Source: Sphingobacteriales bacterium
GTDB taxonomy: Bacteria; Bacteroidota; Bacteroidia; Chitinophagales; Chitinophagaceae
Reading direction: 5' to 3'
Length of the DNA: 64,000 bases
Assembly (NCBI GenBank): GCA_016708305.1
Contig: JADJGB010000010.1
Coordinates: 310,001 to 374,000, forward strand
Shown: piece by piece, positions 39,983 through 50,578 of the stretch
How the letters are laid out: each line of letters begins with the position of its first letter
How positions within the stretch are numbered: the first letter of the stretch is position 1
Program-made: the position numbers and the translations under genes
The notes under the pieces: generated by a model
Databases searched by the model: none
What the model saw: the letters and a program-made list of their open reading frames with translations, nothing else
Told to the model about the DNA's origin: nothing

Positions 39983-41011
39983 TTATTGAGCTGATAAAAT
40001 GTCTGTTACCCTTTTGACAATCATTTCAGCCGTTACCTCTTGCATACATCCATTTTTACCATGAACAGGGCAGTCCTTCTTACCAAATACTGAGGAAGGT
40101 CGGCAGGGCAAATCAGATTGTACTACATTCTCCATCTTCTGTCCCCAGCCATAAAAGCCCAGAAAAGGGTGTGTGCCACCCCAAACAGAAACTACAGGCA
40201 CCCCAAATAATGATGCCAGATGCATATTGGCAGAATCCATACTGATCATCGCATCCATCTGAGAAATCACTTTAAGCTCCTGCTCAAAAGAATATTTACC
40301 TGCCATTAAATGAATATTTGGAGAGTTGGATATCCATTCTTTCATAAGTATAGATTCTGCCTTGCTACCAAACAAAAACAAATGAACAGAAGGCTCCTGC
40401 TTTAATAATTCCACCACCTGCCTCATTTTTTCAAGCGGATACATTTTCGCATCATGTTTGGCAAATGGAGCTAAACCAATTAACTTATTGCCCTGATGAG
40501 AAACAGGTAATAATGATTCATCCTTACTTTTTGACAATACACCATCTTCAATATTCAAACTGACAGGATATCCTAATTTTTCAAATACATCTGCATACCG
40601 CTGGTGAGAGGTTTTTAGTTGTCGGCGTTTTTTGTTTCTTTTGCGCGTCAGTTCTCTTTTTTCGCTACGACCTTTATCAATAACTGCTATTTTTTTTCCC
40701 AATAAATTTCTTATCACTTTTGTCCGTAGCACATCGTGCAAATCAGCGATTGCATCAAAAGGAATATCTTTTTTGATTCGTCTGGCAAGACGAATTAAGC
40801 CTTTCAAGCCGATGAAATCCCTTTTCAAGTCAACCGGATAAAAATGTAACCTCTCAATATTTTCAAATAAAGGCTGGTGAAAAGGTATTGAGGCAAAAGT
40901 TATCAGCAAATGTGGATATTGCAGCAAAAGCAGCTTCACAACCGGAACCGCCATCGCCACATCGCCCAGAGCTGAAAAACGAAAAACGAGAATATGTTCC
41001 GGTTTGGCCAT
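39983..41011 (-). CDS. glycosyltransferase family 9 (ADP-heptose:LPS heptosyltransferase-like)
   Basis: 342 residues, intact. GT-B fold: N-terminal ILVFRFSALGDVAMAVPVVK, the C-terminal nucleotide-binding lobe with LIGLAPFAKHDAKMYPLEKM, and the DAMISMDSANMHLASLFGVP motif typical of heptosyltransferases. It adds a heptose or related sugar to LPS or another glycan. The start overlaps the stop of the DUF4254 gene at 41011, so both are made from one transcript. DUF4254 genes are commonly found with GT9 in this phylum. Confidence 0.9.
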   Translation of the reverse strand: MAKPEHILVFRFSALGDVAMAVPVVKLLLLQYPHLLITFASIPFHQPLFENIERLHFYPVDLKRDFIGLKGLIRLARRIKKDIPFDAIADLHDVLRTKVIRNLLGKKIAVIDKGRSEKRELTRKRNKKRRQLKTSHQRYADVFEKLGYPVSLNIEDGVLSKSKDESLLPVSHQGNKLIGLAPFAKHDAKMYPLEKMRQVVELLKQEPSVHLFLFGSKAESILMKEWISNSPNIHLMAGKYSFEQELKVISQMDAMISMDSANMHLASLFGVPVVSVWGGTHPFLGFYGWGQKMENVVQSDLPCRPSSVFGKKDCPVHGKNGCMQEVTAEMIVKRVTDILSAQ

Positions 41012-41617
41012 CAGGATTTTTTCTGCTGATACAATACGGGATTCAGGCTTTCATCATTATACATTTTCATCTGCTTATACACTTTCATGTATTTTTTACC
41101 CGATGCCATATCGTCTAATAATTGCTGAATGGCAGTTGACAGATCTTCGCGTTGCGTTAGCAGCACATCCAGCTTTGCCTGACAGGCAGAACGATGTTCA
41201 TCAGAAGCGTATTCTCTGTTTGCTTCCTGTTGCATGTGATAAATCTTCAGCTCCAGAATGGATAACCTGTCAATAGCCCATGCAGGGCTTTCGGTATTAA
41301 AGGCAGCGTCCCCAACAGGATTTACTTCTTTGTATTTTTGCAAAAACCAACTGTCAATATATTCAACCATATCCGTTCTGTGCTGATTGGATTTGTCGAT
41401 TCTTCTTTTAATATTCAACGCTTCCACAGGGTCTATATTCGGTCTCTGATGATGTCTTCCGGTGCCACTGCACTGTATCCACCCAATTTTTCAAATACAT
41501 TAAGTACTCTAAAGAATCCTTGCCAAAAGGATTAACAACCTCAGTATCCACATCGTCTTTTACATGATAATCATTAATGCTTTGCTGAAAAATTTCTACC
41601 CACTGTTTCACCTCCAT
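41011..41617 (-). CDS. DUF4254 protein, two frameshifts
   Basis: About 200 residues when repaired. N-terminal MEVKQWVEIFQQSINDYHVK, then, in a second frame, EDIIRDRNIDP, then VEALNIKRRIDKSNQHRTDM and onward to YNDESLNPVLYQQKKS. Shifts lie near 41463 and 41440. The family is all-helical, of unknown function, usually encoded next to LPS glycosyltransferases as here. No catalytic motif is visible. Confidence 0.8.
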
Positions 41618-41649
41618 AATTGAAAATATTTAAACCTCAAAGATAACGG

Positions 41650-42885
41650 CTAAATTTCATGATAGTTCAAATCTTTGTGAAAGGTTTCTTTAGAATAAAT
41701 AACTGAGAGTAGTGCTATCACAAAAACAATCACTCCGGTGAAGATAGCGCCTTCTACATACCCCACCCCCTTTATGCTTCTGAAAAAGGTAAATAACGGT
41801 AAAATAACTAAGGAAAGCATTCCGCGCACCATATTTGGGATGGTTGTGGCAGCAGTGGCACGCAGGTTGGTGCCAAATTGTTCAGCGCCAATGGTTACAA
41901 AAATGGCCCAGAAACCGATGGCAAACCCAAGAAGGCCACAAAGAATATACATTACCGAAGCTGTCCCATTCCATTGTATGGTAAAAAACAAAGTCATCAG
42001 CACTGCGGTCATTGCATAGTAGATATAAAGCGCTTTTTTTCTGCTTTTCAACCAATTGCTAACAAAACCGATGGCAATATCTCCTACTGCCAGCCCAGCA
42101 TAAGCATACATGATTGCCCGGCCAGGATCAATTTCCTCTGGGATTCCAAAATAGTTACCAAACTCCTTGCTGAAGGTAACAAGGATGCCAATGACATACC
42201 AGGTAGGCAATCCTATCATAATGCTTTGCATATATCGCCGAAACCGTTCCCAATTATTGAATAACATCCACAGGTTGCCGCGTGACACATATTCATCCTT
42301 CATCCTGTTAAACATACAGGATTCCAGCACCGATACTCTGAGAAAAAGTAGCAGAAAACCCAAACCGCCACCAATGAAATAACAGGTACGCCAATGAAAA
42401 TTTTCTTTGAGAATAAATGCTACAACTGCACCTGTAACGCCAAAACCGGCGACAAACGCTGTACCCAGCCCTCGTTTGTTTTTAGGAAGCAATTCCGCAA
42501 CCAATGTAATACCGGCTCCCAATTCACCGGCCAATCCGATACCAGCAAAAAAACGAATAATTTTGTACTGCTCCACAGAATGAACAAAACCATTGGCGAT
42601 ATTGGCAATTGAATACAATAAAATAGAACCAAACAAAACGCGTACCCTGCCCAGTTTGTCACCCAAAACGCCCCATAAAAACCCGCCCAGCAACAGACCG
42701 ATCATCTGCCACCACAGGATAGCTTCACCTTTGAGAGTAATCATCTCAGCATCAAGCCCCAGTTCTTTCAGACTGGGAATTCGGATGATGCCAAAAATTA
42801 ATAAATCATAAATATCTACAAAATAACCTAAAGCTGCAGCGATAACAGTGAGACTGAACAAAGATGCATTTTTTGTTTCGCTCAT
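41650..42885 (-). CDS. MFS transporter
   Basis: 411 residues, intact, about 12 TM helices. The loop 2-3 motif GDKLGRVRVLFGS and TM5-6 PKNKRGLGTAFVAGFGVTGA place it in the sugar/metabolite:H+ symporter region of the superfamily. The N-terminal GYFVDIYDLLIFGIIRI resembles members that carry organic acids. Substrate unknown. It starts 12 bp before the aroQ stop, so the two may be co-transcribed. Confidence 0.85.
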   Translation of the reverse strand: MSETKNASLFSLTVIAAALGYFVDIYDLLIFGIIRIPSLKELGLDAEMITLKGEAILWWQMIGLLLGGFLWGVLGDKLGRVRVLFGSILLYSIANIANGFVHSVEQYKIIRFFAGIGLAGELGAGITLVAELLPKNKRGLGTAFVAGFGVTGAVVAFILKENFHWRTCYFIGGGLGFLLLFLRVSVLESCMFNRMKDEYVSRGNLWMLFNNWERFRRYMQSIMIGLPTWYVIGILVTFSKEFGNYFGIPEEIDPGRAIMYAYAGLAVGDIAIGFVSNWLKSRKKALYIYYAMTAVLMTLFFTIQWNGTASVMYILCGLLGFAIGFWAIFVTIGAEQFGTNLRATAATTIPNMVRGMLSLVILPLFTFFRSIKGVGYVEGAIFTGVIVFVIALLSVIYSKETFHKDLNYHEI

Positions 42886-42896
42886 ATATTCTTCAG

Positions 42897-43322
42897 TTAC
42901 ATTTTTTTGCTTATAAAATAATCCACCGCTAACTGATAGCCTGTTAATCCAAGCCCGGCGATAGTACCCACTGCTTTAGCGCTTACATGCGATATTTTCC
43001 TAAAATCCTCTCGGGCATGCACATTACTGACATGTACTTCGATAACAGGTGAATCAATAGCGGCAATTGCATCACCAATAGCCACAGAGGTATGTGTATA
43101 TGCCGCAGGATTCAAAATAATACCATCGGCCTCTTTCCCTAATTTTTGCAAAGCATCCACCAGTTCTCCTTCAATATTACTTTGAAAATATTCAAAACTG
43201 ATATTCGCATACTTCGCTTTCAATTCATCCAAAAAGGCATCAAACCCTTTGGAACCATAGATTCCGGGTTCACGCCGGCCTAACAAATTCAGATTGGGTC
43301 CGTTGATAATAGCTATTTTCAT
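42897..43322 (-). CDS. aroQ: type II 3-dehydroquinate dehydratase
   Basis: 141 residues, intact. Shikimate pathway step 3-dehydroquinate to 3-dehydroshikimate. Family landmarks in order are IINGPNLNLLGRREPGIYGS (catalytic Tyr in the flexible loop), FQSNIEGELVDAL, LNPAAYTHTSVAI with the catalytic His region, and EVHVSNVHARE. The length is normal. The neighbouring MFS gene has no obvious connection to the pathway. Confidence 0.95.
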   Translation of the reverse strand: MKIAIINGPNLNLLGRREPGIYGSKGFDAFLDELKAKYANISFEYFQSNIEGELVDALQKLGKEADGIILNPAAYTHTSVAIGDAIAAIDSPVIEVHVSNVHAREDFRKISHVSAKAVGTIAGLGLTGYQLAVDYFISKKM

Positions 43323-43407
43323 CAGGCTAATATATTACAATTTTAGATTTATTTCTATTTTTTTGATGAGGTATTAATAGTGACTTTTAATTCACAACAA
43401 TACTTTT

Positions 43408-44553
43408 TTATATTTTCCTTAATTGTTCTGCAGCTTTTATCAGCACTTCATCTCTTTTGGCAAAGCAAAGCCGCACTATTTTATCATTTTGTGGAAACCT
43501 GAAAAAAGCGCTGAGCGGGATGGTAGCTACTTTGTACTCAGTGGTCAGCCATTTTGCAAAATCGGTATCCGGAAGGTTGCTGATAGCGCTATAATCGTAG
43601 AGTTGAAAATAACTGCCTTCACTTGTATCCAGTTTGGTTAAACGTGATTTTTTTAATTCATCAATCAGCAAGTCACGCTTCTTTTGCAGCATATACGCGG
43701 CTTCCAGAGGGTTGTACATTTCGAGATACCTGGCCAGTGCATATTGTGCGGGGCTGTTTACACTAAACGTAAGATACTGATGCACCGAACGAAAAGCTGA
43801 TGTGAGCGCCTCAGAAGCCACCACATACCCAATTTTCCATCCTGTTATATGAAATGTTTTACCAAAAGAGTAAAGGCTGACTACCTTTCCTTCCAATGAA
43901 GGCTGTAAAAAACCGGGGTTATGTTTTTTGCCGTCAAAAATAATATTGTCATATACTTCATCTGAAAGAACAAAAATGTCTTTTTCACCAATCAGCAGGG
44001 CCAATTGCCGCCAATCCTCCTGTGTCCATATATAGCCGGTTGGATTATGGGGTGTGTTTATCAAAATTGCCTTTGTTTTTTCTGAAATTGCTTCCTTAAT
44101 CTTTTGCCAGTCAAGTGCAAAATTATCAACTGCACTCAAAGTAACTTTTACAGGCACGCCGCCATTGATTTCAATAGCCGGCAAATAACAGTCAAAAGCC
44201 GGTTCCAGATAAATGACTTCCTCTCCCCTGTTTATCAGGCTTGTTAGCGCAGTAAAAATACTGTAAGTAGCGCCCGGCGTGATGGTTACTACATCTGTAT
44301 TGCAAAAATCAGTCTGATATTTTTTATTCAGTTCAATGGAAATATTTTTCCTTAAAGCCTTCAAACCGGGCATGGGAGGATATTGATTGTAACCTTCAAC
44401 CACAGCCTCTTTTAACAAATCTGCCAATTCGGGCGCTATCGGATAATCCGGTAATCCCTGCGAGAGATTCCAGGCATTTTCCTTTTTTGCCAAACTGGTC
44501 ATGATGCTGAAAATGTTCAGTGAAGATGCTGAGTGTTTGGGCTTTAAATCCAT
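43408..44553 (-). CDS. class I/II PLP aminotransferase (methionine aminotransferase YbdL-like)
   Basis: 381 residues, intact. The PLP-binding lysine is in SFGKTFHITGWKIGYV. Other fold markers are NTPHNPTGYIW and FVLSDEVYDN, and the C-terminal RLCFAKRDEVL includes the substrate-carboxylate Arg. The NLSQGLPDYPIAPEL N-terminus matches the methionine/kynurenine aminotransferase branch (YbdL, KAT). It probably uses methionine or aromatic amino acids with 2-oxo acids. Confidence 0.88.
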   Translation of the reverse strand: MDLKPKHSASSLNIFSIMTSLAKKENAWNLSQGLPDYPIAPELADLLKEAVVEGYNQYPPMPGLKALRKNISIELNKKYQTDFCNTDVVTITPGATYSIFTALTSLINRGEEVIYLEPAFDCYLPAIEINGGVPVKVTLSAVDNFALDWQKIKEAISEKTKAILINTPHNPTGYIWTQEDWRQLALLIGEKDIFVLSDEVYDNIIFDGKKHNPGFLQPSLEGKVVSLYSFGKTFHITGWKIGYVVASEALTSAFRSVHQYLTFSVNSPAQYALARYLEMYNPLEAAYMLQKKRDLLIDELKKSRLTKLDTSEGSYFQLYDYSAISNLPDTDFAKWLTTEYKVATIPLSAFFRFPQNDKIVRLCFAKRDEVLIKAAEQLRKI

Positions 44554-44581
44554 TTAAAAAAATTTATTGAGCAAAAATATA

Positions 44582-46591
44582 TTATTGCTTAATAGCTTTT
44601 ACCGCATTTACTGTCATTACAAAACCGGTTTTTGACACTGCTTTCACTCTTACAAAAATCTGATCGGATTTTATAACCACATCCTTTTTACGGCAGGATG
44701 TATTTGTAAAAATTCCAAATACTAAAACAATTATAACAACGGATACCCATTTTCTTCTTTTATAAGATCCAATGCCGGCAAATAATAGCGGCAATATCCA
44801 CAACCCAAGAATACCGTTTACTTCTTTTGCAGTTTTTGACAAAGAATAACTCAATGAAGTATCCGAGTTGCCGCCGTTGGCTAATGAATTTAAGGTTCCC
44901 AGTTCCTTAAACACACTGCCATCCTTTGATACCTCTAAAATAAAATGGTCATTATTTTTTTCTGATGAAGTTGTCCAGTTGATATCCAGGTTGTTTTTTA
45001 CAATTTTTGCATTAATACCTACAAAAGTAACAAGGTTAGGCGCTTTTATTTGTACATAAAAATCCTCCATTTGTCCATATTGCAATTGGCCGGTAGGTAA
45101 AAAATCAGCATTATTGATAAAATCGGCAGCAATCCTCATTCTGAGTGGCACATCATACACCACGCCGGAAGCATAAAGCCTTGAAGAAGGTAGGGTAGTC
45201 GTATGCGTAAATGCAGCAGTTGATGCGCTGCTGTTCAGCACCATTTCATTCCCGTCAAAGTTGCCATCATTATTAAAATCAATCCAGGCTTTACACACCT
45301 GACGATTGGTCTGAGTAGTTACCCCAAGAGTATAAGATTCTTCAGGAATCAACTTAGTTCCTAAATTGCAGGTGTTATCTACAAAAAAATCAGACAGGTT
45401 TTTATCATATCCATAAGATGAATATAGTAAAGTATTTAAGTTAACACTGCATGGCCCCATGTTATAACTATTTCCCGGATTGAAAATATCCAATGGCAAA
45501 GACACTGATTTTACCAAGGAGGCAGGAGGGGTCTGTGCGCCCATTGAACTCATGAAACCGGCCCTTGTCAACTGAAAAGTTGCAAGCGCTCTGTCCCTTT
45601 GCCCGTTTGTTAAAAGGTTTAAACTGCTGCCATAACCCATAATATTCCTCTGGCTGCCGTTGTACACTTTGTCGGTACAGGGATTGAGCATATTGTCGGC
45701 CAATACACCGGCAGACAATAAATTCTTCACAGGATCGGTATCGCACACCAAATCACCCATTGTTGAACAGGTTCCTTCACTTTCTGCCAGAGGACAATTG
45801 TCTGCATCACCGCCTTCAAAAGTATGCAGCAAGCCCATTGCATGGCCCATCTCGTGCGATAAGGTTGAAGACGTTCCGTTTACAATCTGAGCATTTAAAA
45901 CAGCGCCATCTTTGCCGCTTACCCCCGAACTGAAAGGAAGATTAGCATAGCCCGATATAAAACTATTGAGGGGCAGACCAACTGCATTTATTTTCCAGAC
46001 CACCCATATATTATAATAACCGGTAACCGGCCAGAGGCTCAATTTTTTCATTTCAGATTCTGCCGCACCGGTTGCTCCCGAACCCGGCAGAGAAATGCCA
46101 TCAGCGTTAAAACCAGATAGGGAACTGCCGTCAATTCGTTCAATTCCGATAGTGAAGGTACATTGAGGGGTGCGTTGTGCCAACTTGAATCTGAAAGGAA
46201 GAGCCGCGCCCATATTAAAATTATTGCCTCCTGCATACACCTCGTTAAGATGGTCTATCATTAACTGAATATTGGCATCGCTGGGATTATATCTGGAACC
46301 AATCGGATCTGCCGGACGATAAATAACATGCACCACAACAGGTATCTCAAATACCTCGCCACCAATAACGTTAGCGTTTTTGGTAGTGCTTCTCAAAGCC
46401 CTGATCTGATGCTCTTTTAATAAAACGGCTTTATTGAATTCTTTTATTTTTTGAGACATCACAGGGTCTGCAAGATGTTGGTGATAGATTTTATCAAAAC
46501 CACAAATGGGAGTTTGGGCAAATCCTTTGGCCATAAATAAAAGGCTCGCTATCAGTAAAGTATTGAATACTATTAAATTTCGAAAATTCAT
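44582..46591 (-). CDS. secreted M43-type zinc metalloprotease with GEVED-like domain and unusual two-helix C-terminus
   Basis: 669 residues, intact. Signal peptide (LIASLLFMAKGFAQ), then an M43 (pappalysin-type) metzincin: HEMGHAMGLLHTFEGG gives the three zinc His and Glu, and IMGYGSSLN the Met-turn. Next is a GEVED-like beta domain (CKAWIDFNNDGNFDGNEMV, QYGQMEDFYVQI). The last about 150 residues match the tail of the surface protein at 27788: WTTSSEKNNDHFILEVSKDG, hydrophobic segment, YKRRK, a second hydrophobic segment ending NTSC, then VRVKAVSKTG. No canonical T9SS C-terminal signal is seen. Probably a surface-attached protease. Confidence 0.88.
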   Translation of the reverse strand: MNFRNLIVFNTLLIASLLFMAKGFAQTPICGFDKIYHQHLADPVMSQKIKEFNKAVLLKEHQIRALRSTTKNANVIGGEVFEIPVVVHVIYRPADPIGSRYNPSDANIQLMIDHLNEVYAGGNNFNMGAALPFRFKLAQRTPQCTFTIGIERIDGSSLSGFNADGISLPGSGATGAAESEMKKLSLWPVTGYYNIWVVWKINAVGLPLNSFISGYANLPFSSGVSGKDGAVLNAQIVNGTSSTLSHEMGHAMGLLHTFEGGDADNCPLAESEGTCSTMGDLVCDTDPVKNLLSAGVLADNMLNPCTDKVYNGSQRNIMGYGSSLNLLTNGQRDRALATFQLTRAGFMSSMGAQTPPASLVKSVSLPLDIFNPGNSYNMGPCSVNLNTLLYSSYGYDKNLSDFFVDNTCNLGTKLIPEESYTLGVTTQTNRQVCKAWIDFNNDGNFDGNEMVLNSSASTAAFTHTTTLPSSRLYASGVVYDVPLRMRIAADFINNADFLPTGQLQYGQMEDFYVQIKAPNLVTFVGINAKIVKNNLDINWTTSSEKNNDHFILEVSKDGSVFKELGTLNSLANGGNSDTSLSYSLSKTAKEVNGILGLWILPLLFAGIGSYKRRKWVSVVIIVLVFGIFTNTSCRKKDVVIKSDQIFVRVKAVSKTGFVMTVNAVKAIKQ

Positions 46592-46617
46592 ATTTTATAT
46601 AAGTAAGAAAGGCAAAT

Positions 46618-49600
46618 TTATTGAAGTAGTTTCATATCAGGATTATTTCGAAGATATTTTCGTTGCTTTTCTTTCGCTCCGGAGACTCCAAAGCCTGAAA
46701 GAATGCCACTGAGCGCTGCTTTTACGTAAAAATTGATAAAGGATTTTGTTTTTACTCTCTCATAAAAAACAGGGTACGCTTTTCCCTTAATATTTTTTCC
46801 AATAATAAAGGTGTTTGTAATACCGCTGACCATTTTATTTATTAAACTTTGCTTGCCCTTATCCTTTTGATTAAAAATCTGAATCTTTATATTTTTATAA
46901 TACATTCTTGTTGTTCCGGTAGCATAGTCATTATTTCCTTTAAAGGAAAAATGCAGACTATCTAAATATCCGCTTCTTACCCTAACGCCGGTTAACGGAA
47001 ACAGCGCTTCATTTAAGTCGTTTAGTTTAACAGGCATCGTATTCATTTTCAGCCAAAACCCACTAAGTGTATCTCTGTAAGATTCTTTAACGTGCACGTG
47101 AACCGGTACCACGTCAAAAATTCTTAAGGAAGCGTTTATATATAAACTATCAGTTATTGAGGAGTTAAAACTCTTAATGTTCTTCACATTTAAATTCATA
47201 CTTTCCACAGGGAAAACCCTTTCCAGCTTATCTGTTTCAGCTATCTCTTGATATTCAACATACATATTTTCAGATTGAAGATTTTCTATCTCAATTTTTG
47301 CAGGGATACCTGAAGTTAATCCGGTTGGAAGCAACTTGATTTTCTTCTGCAGTTTGGGCTGGCTCTTATCCTTTAATGTTAAAATTCTTAGGTTCTCAGG
47401 TTTTAAATCTCTGATTTTTATGGAACTATCATTAGGAAAATTGGACAAATCAACCCCCAAGGCAGTTATCATTCCACTTTTTAACTCAAAGAAATCATCA
47501 TCAAAAGATTTTTTTATTTTATAATCTGACAAATTTTGTTCTGGTGTAAAGTGAAGCGAATCAATAGTAAGGTTTTCATTTTTCAAATTCAGATTAAACC
47601 AATCCGTCTGATAGTCATTACCTGCAATCCGCCCTGATAAATTATTTATCTCCAAATTATTATTTGAAGTAATAAGGTCGCCAGGGCTTAATATTTTTTG
47701 AACTCAGATAAATATTATTAATGCTGCCATTATATAAATGAATTTGGTTATGATTTTTGCCTACACTATCAAATGAAATGTTTTTCAACGACAAAAGGTT
47801 AACTTTTGTTGACCATTCAGGAAGGTTCTCTGCATTTTTAAAAAGTGAAAAGTCTGTTATTTCCAGTTTTAAAACATTATTACCAAAGAAGAAATGTTTG
47901 CCACCAGCGCCGGAATAATCCAGCTCGGCAGGATAGATTTTAGCGCCTTTTGCTTCCAGCATAAAATTTTTTGAAAGCTTTAAATTTTCAAATCGAATAA
48001 AATTATTGTTATTCTTACTACACAGCCTTACCTGTATGGGATGATTGTTTTTATCAAGAACCCGCATTTGAATATTTGGGTTTTGAAATACGGCCTGATT
48101 AATAAAAAAGGAATTACCTAAACTTTTTACGCCTTTGTCAGCGTTATTCTTTGAGCCAATTTTTGCATCAATTACCGGATTAGTAAAAACCAAATCATTA
48201 ATACTAAAATTTTTATTTAGAAAATTCGACAAAGGAGTATTCAGCTCAACTTTTGGAATATTGACATCGATTGAATCAGCGGCATTCACCTTCTTGTACT
48301 CAACATTATTAAAAACATTGTTTTTGTCAGAAAGAAAAAAAGTAGAAACATTCAGCCGCTGTGCAAAATCCTCCATTTTAAAATTTTCGCCGGAAGCATT
48401 GAAACCATAGATTTCCGGTACATTATTTCCTCTCCTATTCAATTTACTCAGAGAAATATTATTCAAAAATGCTGAAGCCTTCATTTTACCCTGGCGAAGA
48501 TTCAGCAACGTATTATTACCTTCAATGTTTATTAGAACCAGGTTTAAAGAAGGTGCCGTCTTTTTTCTTTTAGTATCAAAAGCATTTTCAATATCAATTT
48601 GTCCCTGGTTCCACATTAGCCCGCTTATTGAAATATCGTGCTTAAGACTGTCTAATGCAATTGAATTGAGCCTCACATCCTTTGCAGAAATCGAAAAGTT
48701 TTCATTATTCAAAAGGAAGTTATCGGCCATGAAGCCTGTATTGTCTTCTGTTGGCCTTAAATGATTGAGCGTAACCTTTGTATTTCCTTTGTTAAAGATT
48801 GCCTGATCAACAGACAGATGATGAATAGAGTGTTGAATATTTTTAATCTTTTTTGATGCAATCAACTCATTGGCATACAAATCCACATTGGTATGCTGAA
48901 GCAGGAAATTTGCTCTATTTTTTAAATTCAATTGAATCTTTCCATTATAGATATTCAGGTTATTAAGGTTGAGGATATCATCAATATCAGCCAAAGTTTT
49001 AAATAAATCGGTAGTAGATTCTCTTTTTTGATTTTTTGCAGTAAATAATATATCCGGGTCATAAAACTGTGCGGATTGAGCATTGAAGATATTATCATAC
49101 AAAAGTGATTCCCATGAAAGCCCTTGTAACTGAAAATAAGGCATTTTAATGCTATTGAGAATTCCGCCTTTTGATTTCTCTTTAAATGAAAAATTGTTAA
49201 GCCGTAAAAAATTATCTTTAAACAATATACTGTCAAAGGAAAAAGAATACCGTCCGCTCTCAAGACTGTTTTCATAATTATGAAGCGCCATCATAAAGCG
49301 ACGAACATTAACAGGGCGGTGCATTCCCTGCCGCACTTCCAAATCCTGAATTTCCAGATTATTTCTGCTGGCTTCAAAACTATTAGTTTTTCCTGATTTT
49401 ATCGTATTGACCTGAATATCTGCATCCTTAACCACGACATGCTTCAACATCATATCTCCCAAAAGCTGATGAACCAGATCATCAATATTCTGAATTTTCT
49501 TTTTATCCTTTCTGCCGGTTTTTACATCCCCGTCCACATTAAAAACAATTTTCGGATTGGCGCTGAATACAGAGTCTGCCTGTATCACTTCTGCCTGATA

Positions 49601-50494
49601 CAAGGTATCGAAATTGATATTTGTCATTTGCAGTCTTTCAAAAAAGATCCTGAAATCTGTTTTAGAACTGTCTCCTTTATTAGCCCTGATGGTACAACTG
49701 TCAAATTCCACTCTCTTATTTTTCAGATTAAACCTGAAATCCTTAAAGGCCAAAAAATGCCGGCCGTCCGGAAAAACAATATTCTGATTCGTACTTTGTA
49801 CCGCAATATCATCGGTAAAAGCCATTTGTTTTCGGGACCTCCGTGCAATCGTACTGTCAACACGCAAATTATCGAGGTGGATATTAATCTTGCTTATTAA
49901 AAAAGGCTTATCCGCAGGTCTTGTATTGTCTATAAGGCTGAAACTTCCCTGATCAATAATAAAACTATTTACATTTAAAACATTAATCGCATCATTTATC
50001 GAATTGGTAATTTTACCCATTTCTTTGGCAACCGAGAATCTTGCATTTGCAGAATCCTTTATGTTGCTTCTTTTTTCACGAGGATTAATTTTCGTTACCG
50101 TAAAATTTGGATATTGCAGATGAATTGAATCAATCAGCAAATGATTTCTGAACAAAAGCGGAAGAATTCCTCTCGCCTTTATCTGAATCTTAGGAGAACT
50201 TAATTTTGTTTTTACACTGGAAGTATCTGTTGTGTAAAAAGAAGCATGATTCAGTTCTATTTTGTTTCTTAACCAATTGAATTTAAATTTTTCAACTTTT
50301 AGTTTAAGCCGAGCATTAGATTGAATATAAACAAGCTCCTCTATTGCTTCTTCAGCATGATTAACAAACCAGAAATTAAATGAAACTATCAGTACGGCTA
50401 AGATACCAATGCCAATAAGCAGCTTGTTATAGCGCTTTCCGGTCTGTTTGGAAGACTTTGTTGGCAAATATTCTGTAGGGATATCTTTTTTCAC
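46618..50494 (-). CDS. giant AsmA/DUF748-like periplasmic protein with N-terminal TM, one frameshift
   Basis: About 1290 residues when repaired. I choose GTG at 50494 (KKDIPTEYLPTKSSKQTGKR), followed by a TM (LLIGIGILAVLIVSFNFWF) and then very long beta-rich periplasmic sequence rich in N and D with repeated LNHASFYTTDT- and FRFNLKNKRVEFDS-like strands. That composition suits the beta-taco groove of AsmA/TamB/YhdP lipid-transport proteins. The frame ends at 47660 (PWRPYYFK) and continues in another frame as SPGDLITSNNNLEINNLSGR to 46618; one shift near 47685. Family assignment rests on architecture and composition, not on a decisive motif. Confidence 0.6.
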
Positions 50495-50522
50495 ACGATA
50501 ATAATCAATAATTAAAATTAAC

Positions 50523-50549
50523 AAAAAAGGCCGAACAAAATGTCCGACC
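50523..50549 (-). terminator. rho-independent terminator of metG
   Basis: GGTCGGAC-ATTTT-GTTCGGCC (50529-50549) followed on the minus strand by six T (50523-50528). It lies 30 bp past the metG stop and directly upstream of the AsmA-like gene. Confidence 0.85.
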
Positions 50550-50578
50550 TGTCAATTTTCTATCTATTCAATTCATTT

